From the NCBI GenBank assembly GCA_021780415.1, contig JAJXYW010000249.1, positions 1 to 5,515 on the forward strand: a stretch of DNA of 5,515 nucleotides. Reading direction: 5' to 3'. Shown one piece after another: positions 1 through 5,515 of the stretch; position 1 is the stretch's first letter; each line of letters opens with the position of its first letter. A program made the translations under genes and the position numbers. The stretch is from Acidobacteriota bacterium. GTDB lineage: Bacteria; Acidobacteriota; Terriglobia; Terriglobales; Acidobacteriaceae. Below the pieces are notes generated by a model that was given only the letters and a program-made list of their open reading frames with translations, did no database searches and was not told where the DNA came from.

Positions 1-1783
1 GAAGGAGGCGGTACCGGTATCGGATGCGATGGTCCGGATAGGGCTTGCAGTGACGTCGGGGCATGCGGTGGAGGTGTCGCTGGATGCGTCGGGGATGCGT
101 GAGGCGTTGGAGGACGCGTCGCTGCCGAAACAGGTGCATGATCTGAAGGCGGTGCTGCGCGCGCTGGAGCCGCATGGTGTTGTGCTGGCGGGGGCGATCA
201 CGGATGTGATGCTGGAGAGTTATCTGCTGAACCCCACGCACAGCTCTCACACGCTGGTGGATATGGCGGCGCGGACGACGAGCCTCGCATTGAAACATCA
301 GCCTGCAAAAGAGAATCCCAGCGATCCGAAGCGATTGGCAGAAGCGGCGGCTGCGGTAGTTCGGCTGGCGAAGACTCTTGGCGAACAGATGGAGGAGGCG
401 GCGTTGGCGCAGCCCAGAGAGCTGCTGCGCGATGAGCCGGGATTGGGTGGCGCGATTACGACGGCGATGTTGTTCGCGGATAAAGAAGTGAAGTCTGCGA
501 GCGCTGTAGCTGCTGCGGTGAAGCGGGAAGCGTCGAGTGAGTTGAACGAGCAGTCGACGCTGGAGGATGTGTATCGGTTGTTGGATCTGCCGCTGGTGCC
601 GGTGTTGCTGCACATGGAGCAGGCGGGTGTGCGGGTGGATAGTGATGTGCTGCGAGCGATGAGTTCGCGGCTGGCGGTGACGATCGATGATTTGGCGGAA
701 CGGGTGTATGCGAGCTCGGGTCATCGATTCAATATCAATTCTCCGAAGCAGTTGGGGGATGTGCTGTTCAATAAGATGGATCTGCCAAAGCCTACGAAGC
801 ATGGCAAGGGCAAGGTGATTTCGACGGCGCAGGATATTTTGGAAGACCTGGCGGCGCATCATGAAGTGCCGGCGCTGGTGCTGGAGTATCGGCAACTGCA
901 GAAGCTGAAGGGCACGTATCTTGACGCTCTGCCGACACTGGAGGATGCGCAGGGGCGGATTCATACGACGTTCAACCAGGTGGGAACCGCGACGGGAAGA
1001 TTGTCGTCAACGAATCCGAATTTGCAGAATATTCCGGTGCGGACTGCGGTGGGACGCGAGATTCGTGCGGCATTTATTGCGGCGCCGGGAAACCTGCTGA
1101 TGTCGGCGGACTATTCGCAGATTGAGTTGCGGTTGATGGCCCATTTTTCGCAGGACCCGTTGCTGCTGGATGCGTATCGGACGGGCAAGGATATTCATAC
1201 GCTGACGGCTGCGGAGGTCTTCGAAGTGAATCCGGAGACAATGGATAAGGAGACGCGTGCGCGGGCCAAGGCCGTGAACTTCGGCATTGTGTATGGGATC
1301 TCACCGTTTGGGCTGGCGGCGCAGTTGGGGATTGAGCAGCGCGTTGCGAAGGAGTATATCGAGCGGTACTTCGAACGGTATAAGGGCGTGGCGGAGTTTA
1401 TCGAGCGCACGCTGGAGAAGGTGCGGCGCGATCAGTCCGTGCGGACTGCGTTTGGGCGCGTGCGGCCGATTCCGGATATTCAATCGCGCAATCCGAATCA
1501 GCGTGGGTTTGCGGAGCGGACCGCGATCAATACGCCGCTGCAGGGAACGGCTGCGGACCTGATCAAGATTGCGATGCTGCGGATCGATCGGGCGATGAGG
1601 GAGCGGAAGCTGAAGTCGGTGATGACGCTGCAGGTGCATGATGAGTTGCTGTTTGATGTGGTGCCGGAAGAGGCGGAGCAGATGCAGGAACTGGTGAAGC
1701 GGGAGATGGAATCGGCTGCGACGTTTACGGTGCCGATTGTGGCTGAGGTAGGGGTGGGAAAGAATTGGAGAGATATCAAATGA
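1..1783 (+). CDS. polA: DNA polymerase I, C-terminal part (5'-truncated by window edge)
   Basis: This is the family A DNA polymerase that fills gaps and replaces RNA primers. The frame is open from base 2, and the first ATG (base 29) lies inside the 3'-5' exonuclease domain, so the true start and the 5'-nuclease domain lie to the left. Residues below are numbered from that ATG. A degenerate exonuclease domain spans about 1-120, with MLESYLLNP at 61-69 matching the family. A long Ala/Glu-rich linker fills about 120-180. The polymerase domain runs from LPLVPVL (about 187) to the TGA at 1781-1783. It carries TGRLSSTNPNLQNIPVR, motif A DYSQIEL (D361, bases 1109-1111), motif B RARAKAVNFGIVYG (bases about 1256-1297) and motif C QVHDE (bases 1631-1645). 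These match E. coli R668, D705/E710, R754/K758/F762/Y766 and H881/D882/E883, so polymerase activity is expected. Motif B has Phe rather than Tyr at the sugar-discrimination position, as is usual for bacterial Pol I. By alignment with E. coli, the proofreading carboxylates D424 and D501 are replaced by Val and Ala. Confidence 0.97.
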   Translation, partial: KEAVPVSDAMVRIGLAVTSGHAVEVSLDASGMREALEDASLPKQVHDLKAVLRALEPHGVVLAGAITDVMLESYLLNPTHSSHTLVDMAARTTSLALKHQPAKENPSDPKRLAEAAAAVVRLAKTLGEQMEEAALAQPRELLRDEPGLGGAITTAMLFADKEVKSASAVAAAVKREASSELNEQSTLEDVYRLLDLPLVPVLLHMEQAGVRVDSDVLRAMSSRLAVTIDDLAERVYASSGHRFNINSPKQLGDVLFNKMDLPKPTKHGKGKVISTAQDILEDLAAHHEVPALVLEYRQLQKLKGTYLDALPTLEDAQGRIHTTFNQVGTATGRLSSTNPNLQNIPVRTAVGREIRAAFIAAPGNLLMSADYSQIELRLMAHFSQDPLLLDAYRTGKDIHTLTAAEVFEVNPETMDKETRARAKAVNFGIVYGISPFGLAAQLGIEQRVAKEYIERYFERYKGVAEFIERTLEKVRRDQSVRTAFGRVRPIPDIQSRNPNQRGFAERTAINTPLQGTAADLIKIAMLRIDRAMRERKLKSVMTLQVHDELLFDVVPEEAEQMQELVKREMESAATFTVPIVAEVGVGKNWRDIK

Positions 1784-1810
1784 GGGTCTGGTTGGCTGAG
1801 GAAACAATCC

Positions 1811-1816
1811 AAGGAG
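1811..1816 (+). promoter_or_regulatory. Ribosome binding site of the exported hydrolase
   Basis: AAGGAG sits four bases before the ATG at 1821 and fixes that start. It lies in the 37-bp gap after the polA stop. The gap shows no terminator hairpin and no clear promoter, so read-through from polA is plausible. Confidence 0.8.
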
Positions 1817-1820
1817 AGAT

Positions 1821-2723
1821 ATGCGATTGCTTTGTGTTTTCGTTGCAATGATGCTGTTGTCATTGCCGGCTATGGCGCAGGAGACGATTCTGCCGCTGTG
1901 GCCGAATGGCAATCCCGAACCGTCGAAGGTGGTGGGACCGGAGATCGATCCGACCACGGATGCGAATCGGATAGTATCTGGCAAGGTTACGGTGCGGGTC
2001 ACGAATGTGAGCAGGCCCAGCCTCACGGTGTACCCGCCAAAGGGCAAGAATTCCGGCGCGGCGGCGTTGGTGTTTCCGGGTGGAGCGTACATTCGCCTTG
2101 CTTACAATATCGAGGGCACGGAAGTGTGCGACTGGTTGAACTCGATCGGCATGACGTGTGTGCTGGTGAAATATCGGGTGCCGGAGGAGGGACATTATCC
2201 GGCGAATGTGGAAGACCTCGAGGATGCTCAGCAGGCGATGCGGTTGACGCGCGAGCATGCTGCAGAATGGCATATCGATCCGCAGCGCATTGGAGTGATT
2301 GGATTTTCTGCCGGAGCGCATCTTGCGGTGGTGCTGAGTACGCATCCGGATTTTCATGGAAAGAATCTGCCGCCTTCAACGATCGATGCGCGGCCTGACT
2401 TTCAGATGGTGATCTATCCGGGCTGGCTCGCGGGAGCCGCGGGCAAGGTCGATCCGTCGGTGGCGCCTAATGCACAGGTGCCCCCTACGTTTTTAGTGCA
2501 GGCGGAGAATGATTACACCGCGCATGTCGAGAATGCGCTGGTGTATTTTCAAGCACTGAAGAATGCAAAGATTCCGGCGGAGCTGCATGTGTACACGCAG
2601 GGGGGCCATGGGTTCGGGATGCGGCCGACGGACCTGCCAATCTCGCATTGGGGATCGGTAGCGGAGACTTGGCTGCATACGATCCACATCCTGGGGTCGC
2701 CGGGAGTGGTGGGGATGCCGTAA
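1821..2723 (+). CDS. Exported alpha/beta-hydrolase, xylan-esterase-like
   Basis: This is a 300-residue serine hydrolase of the Abhydrolase_3/BD-FAE-like (Aes-type) group, whose members are often annotated as acetyl-xylan esterase or 'xylanase'. Residues 1-19 form a signal peptide: Arg at 2, a hydrophobic stretch about 3-15, then AMA before Gln20, a signal peptidase I site. Cys5 is too early for a lipobox, so the mature protein is probably periplasmic or secreted. The family opening LWPNG is at 26-30. FPGGAY (85-90) should form the oxyanion loop. The nucleophile is Ser163 in GFSAGAHLA (161-169), the acid is Asp231 in AENDYTAHVEN, and the base is His263 in GGHGFG. All three triad residues are present, so it should be active. 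Likely substrates are short acyl esters on plant polysaccharides. The substrate is inferred, and a general carboxylesterase or peptidase-like role cannot be excluded. It follows polA by 37 bp and ends 11 bp from the convergent glmM; neither neighbour suggests its role. Length is normal for the group and no frameshift is seen. Confidence 0.87.
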   Translation: MRLLCVFVAMMLLSLPAMAQETILPLWPNGNPEPSKVVGPEIDPTTDANRIVSGKVTVRVTNVSRPSLTVYPPKGKNSGAAALVFPGGAYIRLAYNIEGTEVCDWLNSIGMTCVLVKYRVPEEGHYPANVEDLEDAQQAMRLTREHAAEWHIDPQRIGVIGFSAGAHLAVVLSTHPDFHGKNLPPSTIDARPDFQMVIYPGWLAGAAGKVDPSVAPNAQVPPTFLVQAENDYTAHVENALVYFQALKNAKIPAELHVYTQGGHGFGMRPTDLPISHWGSVAETWLHTIHILGSPGVVGMP

Positions 2724-2734
2724 TGCGGATGAGG

Positions 2735-4081
2735 CTAGACGCCGAGTTCGGAGCGGATGGCGTTGGCGATGTTGTTGGCGTGGTGGTGCATGGCTTCGGC
2801 GCTGGCGGCTTCGATCATGACGCGGGCGAGGGCTTCGGTGCCGGAGTAGCGGATGACGACGCGGCCGGTGGTGGCGAGGTCGGCCTCGGCGGCGGCGATG
2901 GCGGCGACGATGGCGGGGAAGGTGTTGAGCGGGAGCTTTTCGCGAACCTTTACGTTGAGGATGATCTGCGGGTAGTGGGTGAGGTCGGCGATGAGTTCGC
3001 CGAGGGGCTTGCCGCTGCGGTGAACGAGGTCCAAGACAAGCAGCGCGGTGAGGAGGCCGTCGCCGGTGGTGGCGCGGGCGGGGAAGAGGATGTGGCCGGA
3101 CTGCTCGCCGCCCAATGATGCTCCCGAGTTGCGCATCTCTTCGAGGACATACTTGTCGCCGACCGGGGCGCGGAGCATGCGGATGCCGGACCGGGCGAAG
3201 GCGGCTTCGAGGCCCATGTTGGACATCGTCGTCGCAACGACAAGGTTATTGGCGAGTTCACCGCGGGCCTGGAGGTCGCGGGCGCAGGCGAGCATGACGG
3301 CGTCGCCGTTGACGACATTGCCGTGCTCATCGGCGAAGAGGGCGCGGTCGGCATCGCCGTCGAAGGTGATGCCCATGGAGGCGCCGGAGACTTTGACCTG
3401 GGCGGCGACGATCTCAGGATGCAGCGCGCCGCAGTGCTCGTTGATGTTGTGGCCGTCGGGCGAAGCGTGGGTGACCTCGACGGTGCCGTGGAGGGAGTCG
3501 AAGAGCTGCGGGGCGACGGCGCTGGCGGCTCCGTTAGCGCAGTCGAGGACGATGCGGCGGTTGTCGAGGGAGAGGTAGGGGACGGCTTCGAGGAGGAAGC
3601 GGATGTACTCGGCGCGATAGGATTCGTTGACCTCGGGGAGCGCGGGGTCTTCGGGGATCGTGGGGTTGGTGGCGAGGACGCGCGTGATTTCGTGCTCGAT
3701 GCCGAGTTCGACTTCGTCGGGGAGTTTGTAGCCGTCGCCGCCGAAGATTTTGATGCCGTTGTCCTGCCAGGGATTGTGGCTGGCGGAGATGACGACGCCG
3801 GCGGAGAAGCCGTGCTTGCGGGCCAGGAAGGCGATGGCTGGCGTGGTGAGGATGCCGGCGGAGGCGACCTCGGCACCGGCGGCGCGAAGGCCGGCGGCGA
3901 GCGTGGCGGCGATCCAGTGGCAGCTCTCGCGGGTGTCCATGCCCATGATGATGCGGACGGGCTTGCGGGCTTCGCCGAGCCTGGTGGCGAGGGCCACGCC
4001 GACTGCGTAGATGGTGCGCTTGTCCAGCGGTGCCTCACCGGCGACCGCTCGTATTCCGTCCGTGCCAAACAACTTCCGCAT
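2735..4081 (-). CDS. glmM: Phosphoglucosamine mutase
   Basis: GlmM converts glucosamine-6-phosphate to glucosamine-1-phosphate in the cytoplasm, the step before GlmU makes UDP-GlcNAc for peptidoglycan and lipopolysaccharide. The protein has 448 residues, close to the 445 of E. coli GlmM, and is complete. It begins MRKLFGTDGIR, the standard family opening. The catalytic phosphoserine is Ser101 in ISASHNP (98-104; codon at 3779-3781). The Mg2+ loop is DGDADR with Asp241, Asp243 and Asp245. The sugar-specificity loop GGEQSGH is at 324-330, and the phosphate-binding loop RYSGTEALAR at 411-420. All key residues are intact. Family knowledge says the serine must be phosphorylated for activity. The start is supported by AAAGGA five bases upstream. 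An unusual stretch at 140-149 has proline at every third residue and encodes a G-quadruplex motif on the opposite strand. glmM lies 89 bp downstream of xseA on the same strand and may be co-transcribed with it; no usual partner such as glmS or dacA is visible. Confidence 0.97.
   Translation of the reverse strand: MRKLFGTDGIRAVAGEAPLDKRTIYAVGVALATRLGEARKPVRIIMGMDTRESCHWIAATLAAGLRAAGAEVASAGILTTPAIAFLARKHGFSAGVVISASHNPWQDNGIKIFGGDGYKLPDEVELGIEHEITRVLATNPTIPEDPALPEVNESYRAEYIRFLLEAVPYLSLDNRRIVLDCANGAASAVAPQLFDSLHGTVEVTHASPDGHNINEHCGALHPEIVAAQVKVSGASMGITFDGDADRALFADEHGNVVNGDAVMLACARDLQARGELANNLVVATTMSNMGLEAAFARSGIRMLRAPVGDKYVLEEMRNSGASLGGEQSGHILFPARATTGDGLLTALLVLDLVHRSGKPLGELIADLTHYPQIILNVKVREKLPLNTFPAIVAAIAAAEADLATTGRVVIRYSGTEALARVMIEAASAEAMHHHANNIANAIRSELGV
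3635..3665 (+). other. Canonical G-quadruplex motif inside glmM (four GGGG tracts)
   Basis: The + strand (template strand of glmM) has four GGGG tracts at 3635-3638, 3644-3647, 3653-3656 and 3662-3665, separated by three loops of exactly five bases (AGCGC, TCTTC, ATCGT). It satisfies G4 N5 x3 and could form a four-tetrad quadruplex in single-stranded DNA. The nine-base period arises from CCC/CC proline codons at GlmM residues 140, 143, 146 and 149. The motif itself is certain from the sequence; folding and function are not shown. Confidence 0.75.
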
Positions 4082-4086
4082 GCTGA

Positions 4087-4092
4087 TCCTTT
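4087..4092 (-). promoter_or_regulatory. Ribosome binding site of glmM
   Basis: On the - strand AAAGGA lies five bases before the glmM ATG (4081) and supports that start. The rest of the 89-bp xseA-glmM gap (4082-4170) shows no hairpin with a T-tract. It has only a weak -10-like TAGCAT without a convincing -35 partner, so an independent glmM promoter is not supported by eye. Confidence 0.7.
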
Positions 4093-4170
4093 GGGCGCTT
4101 TGATGTCCAACTACTGATGCTAGTGGATGAGCGCGGTAAGGGCCAGTGAGGAAGAGGATTGTGTGGGCGG

Positions 4171-5515
4171 TTATTCGGTGGAGGTGACTTTGGCGCGGAG
4201 GCGGCCGTGGGCTAGTTGGGCGGTGATGGGGGCGCCGGCGGGGGCTTCGGTGGCGTTGCGGAGGAGCCTGCCGTCGGGGCCGTATACGAGGGCGTAGCCG
4301 CGGTCGAGGACGCGCAGTGGGCTGAGCGCTTCGAGTTGCGAGGTGGCGTGGGCCAGGCGGGTGTGCGCGTTGAGGAAGGGCGTGGTGCGAGCCGATTGCA
4401 GGCGCTGCTGGAGGGATTGGAAGCGGTGCGCGTCGTTGGCCAGGCGCAGGGAGATGTGCTGGCGGCGGAGGCGGGTTTCGAGCTGCGCGAGGCGCGTGTT
4501 GCGGGTGCGGAGGGTGCGGTTGAGGGAGGTCTCGGCGCGGTAGGTGAGGTCGTCGAGATGCTGTGCGCGGCGCTCGAAGGTGGTGCGGGCGCGGCGGAGG
4601 ATGGAGTCGGCGGTGAGGCTGGCGAGGTGCTGGCGGAAGCGGAGGAGGTTGTAGCGGCTGGCGCGGGTGAGGCTGGCGTGGAGGCGGGTGAGGCGGTCGG
4701 CGATGGTGTGCTGCGCGGCGGTGAGGAGTTCGGCGGCGGCGGAGGGTGTGGGGGCGTGGAGATCGGCGGCTGCGTCGGCGATGGTGGTGTCGGTGGCATG
4801 GCCGATGCCGGTGATGACGGGGACGGAGCAGGCGGCGATGGCGCGGGCAACGATCTCGGCGTCGAAGCCGTGGAGGTCTTCCCAGGAGCCGCCGCCGCGG
4901 GCTACGAGGACGACGTCGACGCGCTCAGAATGGGCGGAGAACCAGTGGACGCCGGCGGCGATTTCGGCGGGGCAGTTGGGGCCTTGCACGGCGGCGGGAT
5001 AGATGAGGAGGTTGACGGCGGCGTGGCGGCGGCGGCAGACCTTGACGATGTCGCGCAGTGCCGCGCCCTGCAGGCTGGTGACGACTCCGATGCAGCGGGG
5101 GAAGGGCGGGAGCTGGCGCGCGTTCTCGAAGAGGCCCTCGCGGCGGAGGCGGTCTTTGAGGGCTTGCGTGGCGGCGAGTAGCGCGCCGAGGCCGGTCTGC
5201 TGCATGGTCTCAGCGACGAGCTGGAGCTGGCCGCGCGACTCGTAGATGCTGAGCGAGCCCGAGATGCGGACGGCGTCGCCGTCCTTGGGGCGGAAGCGCA
5301 GGAGCGCCGCCTGACGGCGGAAGAGGACGATGGAGAGCTGGGCCTCGGCGTCCTTGAGCGTGAAGTAGCAGTGGCCGCTGGTCGCTGGCCGCCAGTTGGA
5401 GATTTCGCCTTCGACGATGACGTGATGGTGGGTGTGCTCGACCAGCGAGCGGACGCGGCGGACGAGTTCGCCAACGCTGAAGACGCTCTGCGCGGTGGGC
5501 GAGAGGTCCTGCGCG
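4171..5515 (-). CDS. xseA: Exodeoxyribonuclease VII large subunit (N-terminal end cut by window edge)
   Basis: XseA is the catalytic subunit of exonuclease VII, which degrades single-stranded DNA from both ends with XseB in the cytoplasm during repair. The frame stays open from the TAA at 4171-4173 to the right edge, giving 447 visible residues (E. coli: about 456), so only a few N-terminal residues are missing. Residues counted from the edge: an OB-fold DNA-binding domain about 11-105 (FSVGEL, VEGEISN, SGHCYFTLKD, YESRGQLQL); the catalytic domain follows with ALRDI (D155), ARGGGSWEDL (R206), GHATD (H239, D242) and the family signature PTPSAAAE (256-262 region). These match E. coli D155, R205, H238 and D241. 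A long Arg/Leu-rich helical stretch follows about 265-395, then the conserved tail beginning RVLDRGYALV. The ATG at 5205 is internal, since the OB fold lies upstream of it. The GHATD motif has Ala where E. coli has Glu. No xseB is found in the window; the next gene downstream is glmM. Confidence 0.97.
   Translation of the reverse strand, partial: AQDLSPTAQSVFSVGELVRRVRSLVEHTHHHVIVEGEISNWRPATSGHCYFTLKDAEAQLSIVLFRRQAALLRFRPKDGDAVRISGSLSIYESRGQLQLVAETMQQTGLGALLAATQALKDRLRREGLFENARQLPPFPRCIGVVTSLQGAALRDIVKVCRRRHAAVNLLIYPAAVQGPNCPAEIAAGVHWFSAHSERVDVVLVARGGGSWEDLHGFDAEIVARAIAACSVPVITGIGHATDTTIADAAADLHAPTPSAAAELLTAAQHTIADRLTRLHASLTRASRYNLLRFRQHLASLTADSILRRARTTFERRAQHLDDLTYRAETSLNRTLRTRNTRLAQLETRLRRQHISLRLANDAHRFQSLQQRLQSARTTPFLNAHTRLAHATSQLEALSPLRVLDRGYALVYGPDGRLLRNATEAPAGAPITAQLAHGRLRAKVTSTE
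4209..4244 (+). other. G-quadruplex motif at the 3' end of xseA
   Basis: On the + strand the G tracts at 4209-4211, 4218-4220, 4228-4232 and 4240-4244 are separated by loops of 6, 7 and 7 bases, which satisfies the usual G3+N1-7 rule. It lies in the template strand of the last codons of xseA. With long loops it would be a weaker quadruplex than the one in glmM, and in such G-rich DNA it may simply be chance. Confidence 0.55.

Noticed and set aside
3..31. AGGAGG at 3-8 and ATG at 29 as a genuine start of a short, Klenow-like polymerase
   Set aside because: The frame is open through the window edge, the spacing to the ATG is 20 bases, and a start there would cut the first strand of the exonuclease domain. 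It is internal to polA.
1301..2092. 263-residue frame on the - strand spanning the polA end and the hydrolase start
   Set aside because: It crosses two well-supported genes, is rich in Arg/His/Pro as expected of antisense translation, and has no domain.
2600..2618. G-tract cluster in the hydrolase as a G-quadruplex
   Set aside because: Only three separate tracts of three or more G are present, and it is explained by the conserved GGHGFG catalytic histidine motif.
2739..2755. Small inverted repeat (CCGA/TCGG) near the convergent gene ends as a terminator
   Set aside because: The stem is four base pairs with a two-base loop and there is no T-tract on either side; it is inside the glmM coding sequence.
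3323..4117. Long glycine/aspartate-rich frame on the + strand opposite glmM
   Set aside because: It is a mirror of C-rich glmM codons, with low-complexity Gly/Asp/Val composition and no recognisable domain. GlmM itself is beyond doubt.
5097..5110. GGGGG/GGG/GGG cluster inside xseA as a G-quadruplex
   Set aside because: Only three tracts are close together; there is no fourth within seven bases.
4216..5181. 321-residue Gly/Ala/Glu-rich frame on the + strand opposite xseA
   Set aside because: It has the same cause: strong G bias of the + strand over a certain xseA gene. It has no plausible start signal and no family resemblance.
5203..5205. ATG at 5205 as the xseA start
   Set aside because: About 103 codons upstream in the same frame encode a clear XseA OB-fold domain up to the window edge.

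Overview
This is an ordinary chromosomal housekeeping window with four protein genes and almost no non-coding DNA. GC content is high, apparently around 60-65 % by eye. No phage, transposon, CRISPR, tRNA or rRNA signal is visible. The protein sequences look like a Gram-negative bacterium. The combination of a PolA with a decayed proofreading domain and a signal-peptide esterase of the type common in soil polysaccharide degraders would fit Acidobacteriota (Terriglobia, Granulicella/Edaphobacter-like). That placement is inference and has not been searched.

Layout: (1) positions 1-1783, + strand, are the C-terminal two thirds of DNA polymerase I (polA), entering from the left edge. It has a complete polymerase domain and a 3'-5' exonuclease domain that lacks recognisable catalytic residues. 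(2) After a 37-bp gap with a good ribosome binding site, 1821-2723 (+) encodes an exported alpha/beta-hydrolase resembling bacterial xylan esterases. (3) Eleven bases further on, glmM (phosphoglucosamine mutase) ends at 2735, convergent to the hydrolase, and runs on the - strand from its start at 4081. (4) Upstream of glmM on the same strand, after an 89-bp gap, is xseA (exodeoxyribonuclease VII large subunit). It ends at 4171 and runs off the right edge with probably only a few N-terminal residues missing.

The window is thus two same-strand pairs facing each other: polA-hydrolase (+) and xseA-glmM (-). Two genes concern DNA replication and repair (polA, xseA), one supplies UDP-GlcNAc precursors for the cell envelope (glmM), and one is a secreted esterase. 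There is no sign that the four form one pathway.

No new system is evident. The points worth a second look are the decayed proofreading site and long linker insertion in PolA, a regular four-tract G-quadruplex motif inside glmM created by prolines at every third residue, a second G-quadruplex motif at the end of xseA, and a strong G-over-C bias of the + strand that ignores gene direction.
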